From: Alphaproteobacteria bacterium
Lineage (GTDB): Bacteria > Pseudomonadota > Alphaproteobacteria > GCA-2731375
Direction of reading: 5' to 3'
Assembly (NCBI GenBank): GCA_016869175.1
Contig: VGEV01000019.1
Location: 1 to 36,891, forward strand
DNA length: 36,891 bases
A program made the position numbers and the translations under genes. Positions within the stretch are counted from its first letter, which is position 1, and each line of letters begins with the position of its first letter. Below the pieces are notes generated by a model, which was given only the letters and a program-made list of their open reading frames with translations, had not been told where the DNA came from and did no database searches. Of the stretch, positions 1 to 6,929 are shown one piece after another.

Positions 1-88
1 CCTTCGCCAGCCGCTCCAGCGGGTCCCCCGCCGCCGACAGCCACGCCGGCCGCTCGTCCGTGTCGAAGAAACCAGCCTGTCCCGCCAT
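1..88 (-). CDS. IS5-family transposase, N-terminal fragment (cut by window edge)
   Basis: Only the first ~29 codons lie in the window; the gene runs leftwards off the edge. The start ATG is at 88 on the minus strand. The translation begins MAGQAGFFDTDERPAWLSAA and continues with GDPLERLAK. The pattern GFFD-x-DER followed by LSxxGDPLERL is the N-terminus I associate with IS5-type DDE transposases that open with a short helical domain. An IS-end-like sequence lies 55-75 bp upstream of the start (144-162), as expected for an insertion sequence. The catalytic DDE residues are outside the window, so activity cannot be judged. Confidence 0.75.
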   Translation of the reverse strand, partial: MAGQAGFFDTDERPAWLSAAGDPLERLAK

Positions 89-143
89 CCCCGCCTCCGG
101 CCATCGCCAGAGGTCAGAGAATCAACCCGCGACCCTCAACGCC

Positions 144-162
144 AGAGGTTTTCGAGGTGTCC
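144..162. repeat. Putative terminal inverted repeat of the left IS5-type element
   Basis: The segment ends in TTCGAGGTGTCC. The reverse complement of 36752-36770 at the other end of the window carries the same 12 bases as its outer tip, with further partial similarity inward. The position just upstream of a transposase start fits the IS end facing the window interior. No target duplication can be assessed because the other end of this IS copy is not present. Confidence 0.55.
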
Positions 163-195
163 CATTGGCGTACCCCCCACCCCCGGAGATCAGCC

Positions 196-360
196 ATGCC
201 GTCTCTCGCCATCTTGCTGCCACGCTGCTTGCTCGCGCGACGGCTTCTGCTGGGCCTCTGGGGCAGTCTCGTCGGTGGCGGCGGCCTGTGGGCGCGGCGG
301 CGCTGGCGGGCGAGCGGATCGACCGTCGAGCCGGTTCCGTCGGCCCGGACCCCGCGCTAG
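196..360 (+). CDS. Possible small hydrophobic protein (54 aa), uncertain
   Basis: This short open frame has an ATG preceded by GGAG seven bases upstream, which is a good ribosome binding site. The protein has a hydrophobic N-terminal half (residues about 3-30, Leu/Gly rich) followed by an Arg-rich stretch, like a single-span membrane peptide. Third codon positions are mostly G or C. It converges on and overlaps the stop of the proline iminopeptidase gene, and it begins 34 bp from the IS end, so it could be a remnant of a larger gene cut by the insertion, or chance. No family recognised. Apart from this frame, 163-356 holds nothing I can identify. Confidence 0.25.
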   Translation: MPSLAILLPRCLLARRLLLGLWGSLVGGGGLWARRRWRASGSTVEPVPSARTPR

Positions 361-1307
361 ACCAGGCTGCGGAAGCGGTCGGTGGCGGCGATGAGTTGCG
401 AGCGGATGCCGGCTTCGCCGGCCGAGTGGCCGGCATCGGCGACGATGCGGTAATCCGCTTGCGGCCAGGCACGGGCCAATTCGTCGGCGCTGACGATCGG
501 ACAGACCATGTCGTAGCGGCCCTGCACGATGACGCCTGGCAGATGGCGGATCGCTGCCACGCCGTCCAGCAACTGCCGCTCGCCCAGGAAGCAGTTCTCG
601 CGGAAATAATGCGCCTCGATCCGGGCGATGCCGAGCGCCACGGTGTCCGAGCCAAAACGGTCGGCCATCTGCGGGTCGGGCAACAGGGTCGAACAGGCGC
701 CTTCGTAGAGGCTCCAACTGCGCGCGGCCAGCATGTGCACCGCGGGATCGGCGTGCGTCAGGCGGTCGTAGTAGTTGGCCAAGAGATCGGCGCGTTCCGC
801 TGGCGGCAGGAACTCGGCGAACTTCCGCCAGTGCTCGGGAAAGACATTGCCAATGCCGTAGAGGAACCAGTCGATCTCCGACCGGCGGCCCAGAAAGATG
901 CCGCGCAGCACCAACCCGGTGCAGCTTGCCGGGTGCGCTTGCGCATAAGCGAGCGCCAGGGTGGAGCCCCACGAGCCGCCGAACACCAGCCAGCGTTCGA
1001 TGCCCAGGCTCTCGCGCAGGCGTTCGATGTCGCGCACCAGATCCTGGGTGGTGTTGGCGGCGAGGCTGCCGAGCGGCGTCGAGCGACCGGCGCCGCGCTG
1101 ATCGAACAGCACGATGCGATAGGCCTTGGGATCGAAGTAGCGCCGGTGCGTGGTGGAGGCACCGGCGCCCGGCCCGCCGTGCAGGAACACGACCGGCCGG
1201 CCGGCCGGATTGCCGCAAACCTCCCAGTAGAGTTCGTGGCCGCCGCCCACCGCCAAGCGACCGACCGCGTGGGGCTCGATTTCAGGATAGAAAGGCAGAT
1301 CGCTCAT
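357..1307 (-). CDS. pip: Proline iminopeptidase (alpha/beta hydrolase, peptidase family S33)
   Basis: Releases N-terminal proline from peptides in the cytoplasm. The 316-aa length is normal for bacterial Pip. The sequence shows the oxyanion motif HGGPG (residues 43-47), DQRGAGRS at 69-76, and the nucleophile elbow GGSWGS with Ser112. Asp266 (in GRYDMVCP) and His294 (in DAGHSAGE) complete the triad. The segment between about 135 and 240 is the helical cap that selects for proline. The ATG start is 12 bp downstream of the stop of the thioesterase gene, so it is the last gene of the five-gene minus-strand operon. Family membership is clear; specificity for proline over other small substrates is inferred. 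Confidence 0.88.
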   Translation of the reverse strand: MSDLPFYPEIEPHAVGRLAVGGGHELYWEVCGNPAGRPVVFLHGGPGAGASTTHRRYFDPKAYRIVLFDQRGAGRSTPLGSLAANTTQDLVRDIERLRESLGIERWLVFGGSWGSTLALAYAQAHPASCTGLVLRGIFLGRRSEIDWFLYGIGNVFPEHWRKFAEFLPPAERADLLANYYDRLTHADPAVHMLAARSWSLYEGACSTLLPDPQMADRFGSDTVALGIARIEAHYFRENCFLGERQLLDGVAAIRHLPGVIVQGRYDMVCPIVSADELARAWPQADYRIVADAGHSAGEAGIRSQLIAATDRFRSLV

Positions 1308-1319
1308 GCGGGAACTCGC

Positions 1320-1733
1320 CTATTGGGGCAGTGGGCGGATCAAGGCCGTCTGGCTGCCGGTGGCCAACAGCGTGCCGTCGGGCGTGAGGATGCGTCCCTC
1401 CAGAAACATCACCGCGCGGCTGCGATGCATCACCTGTCCTTCGCCGATCAGCCGTCCCGGCGGCGCCGGCCTGAGGAAGCTCGTCTTCAACTCCAAGGTC
1501 GGCAGCGCGGCCGGCGCCGGCACGGCGGCGATCGCCGCCTCCACCATCGCCTGATCCAACATGGCGGCCAGGAAGCCGCCCTGCACGCTGCCCAGGGCAT
1601 TCAGGAATTCCGGCCGCGCGAGGTAGGCGACACGGGCGAAGCCGCGCGCCTCGGTCAGCAGCAGTTCCAGCCCCAGATTCTCGCCGGCGGGTTCGCCGGC
1701 CGGGCGCCAATCGGGACAATTGCGCGGCTTCAT
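1320..1733 (-). CDS. PaaI-type hotdog-fold thioesterase
   Basis: This 137-aa protein has the single hotdog domain of PaaI/YdiI-like acyl-CoA thioesterases. The core helix reads NALGSVQGGFLAAMLDQAMV (residues 45-64). Families of this type usually have HGG at this place; here it is QGG (Gln51), with Asp60 as the likely acidic residue. I chose the ATG at 1733 because its A, T and G overlap the TGA of the upstream methyltransferase (ATGA junction); a GTG at 1742 in the same frame would add three residues. The substrate is unknown. Close packing with pip and the methyltransferase indicates one transcript. Confidence 0.75.
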   Translation of the reverse strand: MKPRNCPDWRPAGEPAGENLGLELLLTEARGFARVAYLARPEFLNALGSVQGGFLAAMLDQAMVEAAIAAVPAPAALPTLELKTSFLRPAPPGRLIGEGQVMHRSRAVMFLEGRILTPDGTLLATGSQTALIRPLPQ

Positions 1734-2254
1734 GCCGGCCACCAGCGATAGAGATGGTAGCGGCCGGCCGGCACCGCTGCCGGCAGCGGCTCTGCCTCAA
1801 GGCCCGGCAATGCCAGCGCCTGGTCGCTCGCCACGACCGCGCCCGCTCGCAGCAGCGCGATCAACGCCGCCGGCAACCAGGCGGCGAGCGCGGCGGTCGG
1901 GGCCCTCTCGCCACTGCCGAAATCGGCATGCGCCAGGGCCGCCGTGGCCCCCAGCCGGCGCGCCGCCGCCGGCAGGCTGTCGCGGAACTCGCCCAGGAAC
2001 AGGTGCGCCGCGTCCGGCACGCAATCGGGATGCGTGGCCACCTGGCGGTCGAACGCGAAGATCTCGCGCTCCGGCAGGATGGCGCGCAGATGATCGTAGC
2101 TGCGGCCGTTGCCCAGGCCCAGTTCCAGCACCGGCCCGGGCAGGTCGGCGACCAGCCTGGCCGCCTGTTCCAGGCAGGCGCGCTGGCCTTGCAGGCGGCG
2201 AATGGCGCTGTCGAGGCGGCTCAAGTCGGACGCACGACGCTCAGCCGCCGGCAC
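1730..2254 (-). CDS. Small class I SAM-dependent methyltransferase-like protein
   Basis: This 174-aa protein contains the SAM-binding motif I VLELGLGNGRSYDHLR at about residues 42-57, followed by an acidic strand end (IFAFDRQV) typical of motif II. The C-terminal half is Ala/Leu rich and ends RYHLYRWWPA. The protein is short for a methyltransferase (usually 200 or more), so it may have a minimal fold or act with a partner. The GTG start at 2254 overlaps the end of the cyclic-nucleotide-binding gene by 14 bp, and its stop overlaps the thioesterase start, so expression is likely coupled. The methyl acceptor is not predictable. Confidence 0.7.
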   Translation of the reverse strand: MPAAERRASDLSRLDSAIRRLQGQRACLEQAARLVADLPGPVLELGLGNGRSYDHLRAILPEREIFAFDRQVATHPDCVPDAAHLFLGEFRDSLPAAARRLGATAALAHADFGSGERAPTAALAAWLPAALIALLRAGAVVASDQALALPGLEAEPLPAAVPAGRYHLYRWWPA

Positions 2255-2705
2255 GCGCCAGCTTGGCGTTGGCCTCGCGCAACTGCACGTTCATCTGGTC
2301 GACGCGGCGGGCCAGTTCGCGCATGATCTCGACCGCCATCTCGGGAAACTCGCGCACCAACCGGAAGAACAGGTCCTTGCTGATCTTCAGCGTCTCCAGC
2401 CGTTTGGTCGCCTTGACCGTGGCCGTGCGCGGCACGTCGCACAGGATGGCGATCTCGCCGATGAAGGCGTTCTTGCCGACCTGCGCCACCACCAGGGGTC
2501 CGGTTGGCGACGCGATGATGATATCCGCGCCGCCGTCGATAATGACATAGGCGGCATCGCCCATGTCGCCCTGGCGGAACAGGTTCTGCCCCTCGGCGAA
2601 GGTCAGCCGTTCGCTGGTGAACGCCAGCAGCTTCAGCTTGGACAGCTCCAGCTTGGCGAACAGCGGGATGCTGCGCAGCAGTTCGACTTCCTCGTTGAGA
2701 CTCAT
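2241..2705 (-). CDS. Stand-alone cyclic nucleotide-binding domain protein
   Basis: This 154-aa protein is a single cNMP-binding beta-barrel domain without a DNA-binding domain. It shows GDxGDxAYVIIDGGADI in the middle and a phosphate-binding cassette near FIGEIAILCDVPRTATV (residues 81-97). Glu84 and Arg93 stand where cAMP- or cGMP-contacting residues sit in CRP-like barrels. The C-terminus is a helix with heptad-like spacing (about 115-150). It begins 21 bp after the stop of the large ABC protein and overlaps the methyltransferase gene. An obvious hypothesis is that it senses a cyclic nucleotide and controls the ABC protein, but the sequence does not prove that. Start ATG has AAGGGG upstream. 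Confidence 0.8.
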   Translation of the reverse strand: MSLNEEVELLRSIPLFAKLELSKLKLLAFTSERLTFAEGQNLFRQGDMGDAAYVIIDGGADIIIASPTGPLVVAQVGKNAFIGEIAILCDVPRTATVKATKRLETLKISKDLFFRLVREFPEMAVEIMRELARRVDQMNVQLREANAKLARAGG

Positions 2706-2726
2706 CGCCGGCCCCTTGGCGCTAGT

Positions 2727-5381
2727 TTAGGCCGCATTGAGCAGCGCGTGGAGTCTGGTGTTTTCCTGGTTGAGCTCGGCGAAGCTGCCTTGCTCCACCA
2801 CCTTGCCCTTCTGCAGCACCAGCACCAGTTCGAAGCGGTTGGCCATGTCCGCGCGATGCGCCGACCAGATCACGCCGCGCCCGGCGAATTCGGTCAGCAG
2901 GCCATCCAGCAAGTGCTGTTGGCTGGCCGGGTCGAGCGCCGCCGTCGCCTCGGAGAGCACCAGCAGGTCCGGCCGCTTCATGACCGCGCGGGCCAACGCC
3001 AGCTTGATGCGCTGTTGGCTGCCCAGCCGCGTGGCGGCGATGCCGACCTGGAAGCCCAGGCCGACTTCCGCCACCTGCCGGCGCAGGCCCAGATCGTCGA
3101 TCACCTCGCGCAACAGCCGGCCGGCGCGTTCCTGCGCTTCCGCCTGGCCATAGGCCACTTTGCCGAACAGGATGTTGTCCTGCAGGTTGGCGGCCGCATT
3201 GTAGCGCTGGGCGTCGAAGAACTCGATGGCGCCCTTGAGCTGGGTCGGCAGTTCGGCCGCGAATGCGTGCCGGGCCGCCAGGATCTTGGCCTTCAGCGCC
3301 TCGTCGATCACCCCCAACCGATGGCGCGCCTGGACCAGCTTGAACGGCAACGACATCAGCCGCTTGCGGTCCTCCAGCGCAAGCCCGGCCAAGGCATTGC
3401 GGTCGGCCCGCTGCAACAGGGCTTGCGTCTCCGGCAGGTCGTCGGCGGCGATGAAGCTGAACTGCTGAAACAGCTCGTGGTCGGGCGGCAGGCCGGAGAA
3501 CAGCTCCACCATGGTGGAGCCGACCTGGAAGCCGGCCTGCAGGAAGGGCTCGACCAGCGAGACCCGCTCGAGCACCTGCAAGACATAGGGATGCTCGGCC
3601 AGCCGGTCGAGATTGAAGGCGTCGCCGACCGGGCTGCCGAACAGCAGATTCTCCGCGACCGAGGCGTTGTCGTTGAAACGGTCGCGGTCGAAGGCTTCGA
3701 CCAGCGGCGCCAGCGCCGGATCGGCCAGCCGCTCGCGCAGCCGCAACCTTGCCCGCAGCATGGCATCCGCCAAATCGCCGCGCTGGCCGGGATCGATCGT
3801 GCCGCGCAAGCCGAACTGATAGACGTCCTCGCCCATCCCCACCAGGTCGAGCACACGCAACGCCTGCACCTGCAGTTCCTCGCGGTCGGCGGCACCGGCC
3901 GACTCGTGATCGATCCAGTCGGCCTTGAGATCGAAATCGACGTTGCCGGACCGCTGTGCTTCCTGCACGTAGCGCCGCCGCTCGTTGGCTGCCTGGCCTT
4001 GGTACTTGCGCTCCGCGACCGGCCGGTGCATCAGGCCGAAATACAGGTTGTCGGCGATGCTGCCGGCGAAGATGTAGGGATTCTGCCCGACGAAGGCGAT
4101 GCGTCGGCCGGTCACCGCCTGCGGCAGCTTGGCGAACTCGAGTTCGCCGGCGGTGATCTGGCCGCGATCGGGGTCCAGCAGTCGGGCCAGCAGCAGGGCC
4201 AGTTCGTCCCGCCCGCCGCCCGCCGGACCGACCAGCGCCACATGCTTGTCCAGCGGCAGGCGGATCGACACGCCGTCCAGCACCGGATGGTCGTGATCGT
4301 CCTTCAGCACCAGGTTGGCGGCCTGCAGTTCGCCGACGAGCTGCGGCAGGCCGTCGGGTTCCTTGATCTGGCTGTCGGCATCGCGCATGCCGGAGGGATC
4401 GAACTGGCTGACGATCTGCTCGTACTTGACCGCCGCGTCCTGCTGCATCTCGTAATAGGCCAGCAGCTCCTTCCACGGCGCCGCCAGGTCCTTGTGCGCC
4501 GCGATGGCCGCGACCAGCGTGCCGATCTCCAGTTCGCCGTTGATCACCAGGTAGCCGCCAATGGAATAAAAGAAAAATGGTCCCAGCTGCTGGATGAAGT
4601 TGTTCAGCAGCTTGATCAGAAATTTCAGGTTGTAGATGCGAAACCGCAGCTCGAACATGTCATTGAGCTGCTGGGCAAACCCGGCCAGGAAATAGCGCGC
4701 GGTATCGTGCGCGTGGATTTCCTGCACGCCGGCCACGGTTTCGCCGATCCGGTCGCTCAATCGGCGGACCCGGCGGGTGCGCTCCTTGGAGAGCATGCGA
4801 ATCCGGCGCTGGATCTTGGGAATGAGCCAGAACTGGAAGGGATAGAGCATGACCGCGGCCACCGCCATGCGCCAGTCCTGCCAGACCAGGAAGCCCAGGA
4901 TGGTCAGCAGCGTGCCGCCCTGGAATGCCGGCAGGGCGAAAGCTTCGCCGACAAAGCCGCCAAGCGGCTCCACTTCGCCCACCACCATCGGGATGATCTC
5001 GCCCTGGCTCATGTGGCGGAAGGTGGGCAGCGGGAAGCGCAGCACGCGGCCGTACAATTCGAAGCGCATGCGCCGCAGCATGCGCTCGGCCGTGCGGCCC
5101 TTGTACACATTGATACAGTATTTGAATCCCTGATTGATCAACACCAGTGCCAAGAATACGCCGCACATGAAGAAAAGATACGAATATTGCTCCAATACTA
5201 TTCCAAATCCGATATCCATACTTCGAAACGGCTGCTTGGGAGCGATGGCCTGGTTGACGATTGTCTTAGGAACATCATAAGAAAAGTAGAGAAATGGAAA
5301 CGAAGCGGCGGCCATTAACGTCAGGATCACCTGATCTCTCAGGCTGAAGCGGGTGATATACCTGAAAAGCGAGCGTTCCAC
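2727..5381 (-). CDS. Non-canonical ABC exporter-like protein with large insertion in the ATPase domain
   Basis: The 884-aa protein starts with GTG at 5381 (GGAG nine bases upstream). Residues 1 to about 320 form an exporter-type membrane domain with several hydrophobic segments (about 17-37, 66-85, 155-190, 255-290). The ATPase domain is odd. Walker A reads GPAGGGRDE at 385-393, without the usual Lys-Ser/Thr. The Q-loop is at Gln433 (FVGQNP). The signature-like LGSQQR lies at 786-791 and Walker B is LLVLSEATAALD with Ser810 replacing Asp. The gap between Walker A and signature is ~400 residues instead of ~110. Three DN/EN-x-x-FG motifs occur, near 444-449, 577-582 and 735-740. ATP hydrolysis is doubtful. 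Base composition drops to ~43% GC over 5101-5340. First gene of the minus-strand operon; substrate unknown. Confidence 0.8.
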   Translation of the reverse strand: MERSLFRYITRFSLRDQVILTLMAAASFPFLYFSYDVPKTIVNQAIAPKQPFRSMDIGFGIVLEQYSYLFFMCGVFLALVLINQGFKYCINVYKGRTAERMLRRMRFELYGRVLRFPLPTFRHMSQGEIIPMVVGEVEPLGGFVGEAFALPAFQGGTLLTILGFLVWQDWRMAVAAVMLYPFQFWLIPKIQRRIRMLSKERTRRVRRLSDRIGETVAGVQEIHAHDTARYFLAGFAQQLNDMFELRFRIYNLKFLIKLLNNFIQQLGPFFFYSIGGYLVINGELEIGTLVAAIAAHKDLAAPWKELLAYYEMQQDAAVKYEQIVSQFDPSGMRDADSQIKEPDGLPQLVGELQAANLVLKDDHDHPVLDGVSIRLPLDKHVALVGPAGGGRDELALLLARLLDPDRGQITAGELEFAKLPQAVTGRRIAFVGQNPYIFAGSIADNLYFGLMHRPVAERKYQGQAANERRRYVQEAQRSGNVDFDLKADWIDHESAGAADREELQVQALRVLDLVGMGEDVYQFGLRGTIDPGQRGDLADAMLRARLRLRERLADPALAPLVEAFDRDRFNDNASVAENLLFGSPVGDAFNLDRLAEHPYVLQVLERVSLVEPFLQAGFQVGSTMVELFSGLPPDHELFQQFSFIAADDLPETQALLQRADRNALAGLALEDRKRLMSLPFKLVQARHRLGVIDEALKAKILAARHAFAAELPTQLKGAIEFFDAQRYNAAANLQDNILFGKVAYGQAEAQERAGRLLREVIDDLGLRRQVAEVGLGFQVGIAATRLGSQQRIKLALARAVMKRPDLLVLSEATAALDPASQQHLLDGLLTEFAGRGVIWSAHRADMANRFELVLVLQKGKVVEQGSFAELNQENTRLHALLNAA

Positions 5382-5482
5382 TCAGACCAGCTCCAGCCGC
5401 GACCGCGATTCAGCAAAGCTTAACCGCAACCCAGACAAGGGTAAACGCCGGCCGCGCGACTGGCCGAACGATAGCGGCGGGC

Positions 5483-5598
5483 TAGTGGATCGGCTCAAAC
5501 GGATGCGCCCCATCCGTTTGGGCGGTCGATCCACTGCATCAATGGGTTGGTGGTTCGATTCAACCAACGCTTGGGAACCAAGCGTCGGCATCGAACCA
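5483..5598. repeat. Dispersed double-hairpin intergenic repeat, copy 1
   Basis: This 116-bp element matches 8197-8312 in the same orientation, with 95 of 116 positions identical in an ungapped hand alignment. It contains two nested hairpins. The first pairs AGTGGATCG (5484-5492) with CGATCCACT (5527-5535) around AAACGGATG/CATCCGTTT (5497-5505 and 5511-5519). The second pairs GTGGTTCGAT (5550-5559) with ATCGAACCAC (5590-5599) around ACGCTTGG/CCAAGCGT (5567-5574 and 5578-5585). The outermost eight bases, GCTAGTGG at 5481 and CCACTAGC at 5596-5603, are also inverted repeats. It fills most of the 300-bp divergent intergenic region 5382-5681, where I saw no clear promoter. Confidence 0.85.
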
Positions 5599-5681
5599 CT
5601 AGCGAGACGATAGCCGTTTTGCGGTTCCGGCCGGCCGCGGCGGCGTGCGATAGTGCCGGCAACAAGAAAGGGGACGGTAGC

Positions 5682-6929
5682 GTGAGCGAGGCAGCCGGCG
5701 GATCCCGCATCCTGATCTACAGTCACGATTCTTTCGGGCTTGGTCACCTGCGCCGCTGCCGGACGATCGCGCATAGCCTGGTGGAACGCTATCGCAACCT
5801 GTCGGTGCTGATTCTGTCCGGGTCGCCGATCATCGGCAGTTTCGACTTCCGCAGCCGGGTGGATTTCGTGCGCGTGCCGGGCGTCATCAAGCTGCGCAAC
5901 GGCGAGTACACCTCGCTGTCGTTGCATATCGGCATCGAACAGACGTTGGCCTTGCGCGCCCACATCATCGAGCAGACGGCCGAGGTCTTCGCGCCCGACG
6001 TGTTCATCGTCGACAAGGAGCCGCTTGGCCTGCGCGGCGAGGTGCATCGGACCTTGCAGCAGTTGAAGCAGCGCGGCGCCCGGTTGGTGCTGGGTCTGCG
6101 CGACGTGATGGACGAGCCCAAGAGTCTCGCGCCGGAATGGCGGCGCAAGAATGTGATGCCCGCCTTGCGGTCGCTCTATGATGAAATCTGGGTCTACGGC
6201 CTGCCGCAGGTCTGCGATCCGCTGGACGGCTTGGCGGTGCCCAAGATGGTGCGCAACAAGATCGTCTACACCGGCTACTTGCATCGCACGCTGCCGGTGC
6301 CGCGGGCGCGCCACCGCCTGCCGGACCTGACCCAGCGGCCCTACATCCTGGTAACGCCGGGCGGCGGCGGCGACGGCGAGCGGCTGATCGAGTGGGTGTT
6401 GCGCGCCTACGAGGCGCAGCCGCGCATGCCGTATCCGGCGCTGCTGGTGCTGGGCCCGTTCATGCGGCCCGAAAAGCAGGCCGAGTTCATGCGGCGGACG
6501 GAACGGCTGAACAACGTCGCGGCGATCACCTTCGATGCCCAGATCGAGGAATTGGAAGCCAACGCCGCGGGCGTGGTGGCGATGGGCGGCTACAACACCT
6601 TCTGCGAGATCCTGAGCCTGAACAAGCCGGCCATCATGGTCCCGCGCACCCGGCCGCGCATGGAGCAGTATCTCCGCACCGCCCGGGCGCAGGAATTGGG
6701 GCTCGCGCGCATGCTGGAAGACGACGGGACGTTGGATGCTGGCGTCATGGCCGCGGCCTTGCGCCTGCTGCCGTTCCAGAGCAAGCCCTCGGATGTGGTC
6801 ATTCCCGGGCTGTTGGAGGGCCTGCACAACGTCAACCGACTGGTCGAGCCGTGGCTGGGCGCGGTGGCCGTGCCAGCCGAAACCGAGGGCAGGGTCGCCG
6901 GCCGGCTCGCGCTGGTCGATGGCAAATAG
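5682..6929 (+). CDS. Glycosyltransferase of the COG4671 (MurG-like, GT-B) type
   Basis: This 415-aa protein resembles predicted glycosyltransferases of COG4671, with a GT-B fold and a nucleotide-sugar donor. The N-terminus has ILIYSHDSFGLGHLRRC, the family's glycine/histidine acceptor loop. The C-terminal domain contains LVTPGGGGDGE and GGYNTFCEIL, the donor-binding region as in MurG-like enzymes. I chose the GTG at 5682 because AAAGGGG stands 8-10 bases upstream and homology begins directly after it; an ATG at 5547 in frame would place the first 45 codons inside the repeat element. The stop overlaps the start of the next glycosyltransferase (11 bp), so the two are coupled. Sugar and acceptor are unknown. 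A paralogue lies at 10201. Confidence 0.8.
   Translation: MSEAAGGSRILIYSHDSFGLGHLRRCRTIAHSLVERYRNLSVLILSGSPIIGSFDFRSRVDFVRVPGVIKLRNGEYTSLSLHIGIEQTLALRAHIIEQTAEVFAPDVFIVDKEPLGLRGEVHRTLQQLKQRGARLVLGLRDVMDEPKSLAPEWRRKNVMPALRSLYDEIWVYGLPQVCDPLDGLAVPKMVRNKIVYTGYLHRTLPVPRARHRLPDLTQRPYILVTPGGGGDGERLIEWVLRAYEAQPRMPYPALLVLGPFMRPEKQAEFMRRTERLNNVAAITFDAQIEELEANAAGVVAMGGYNTFCEILSLNKPAIMVPRTRPRMEQYLRTARAQELGLARMLEDDGTLDAGVMAAALRLLPFQSKPSDVVIPGLLEGLHNVNRLVEPWLGAVAVPAETEGRVAGRLALVDGK

Noticed and set aside
60-1751. A 563-codon plus-strand open frame over pip and the thioesterase
   Set aside because: Arg/Gln/Ala-rich translation with no family pattern, while the minus strand encodes catalytic motifs.
2109-5318. 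A 1069-codon plus-strand open frame antisense to the ABC gene
   Set aside because: It is Gln/Ala/Arg-rich with no domain pattern and lies fully over a gene with membrane and ATPase motifs; long antisense frames are common at this GC content.
5547-5681. N-terminal extension of the COG4671 glycosyltransferase
   Set aside because: It would be encoded mostly by the repeat element; a GTG with a good ribosome site is at 5682.
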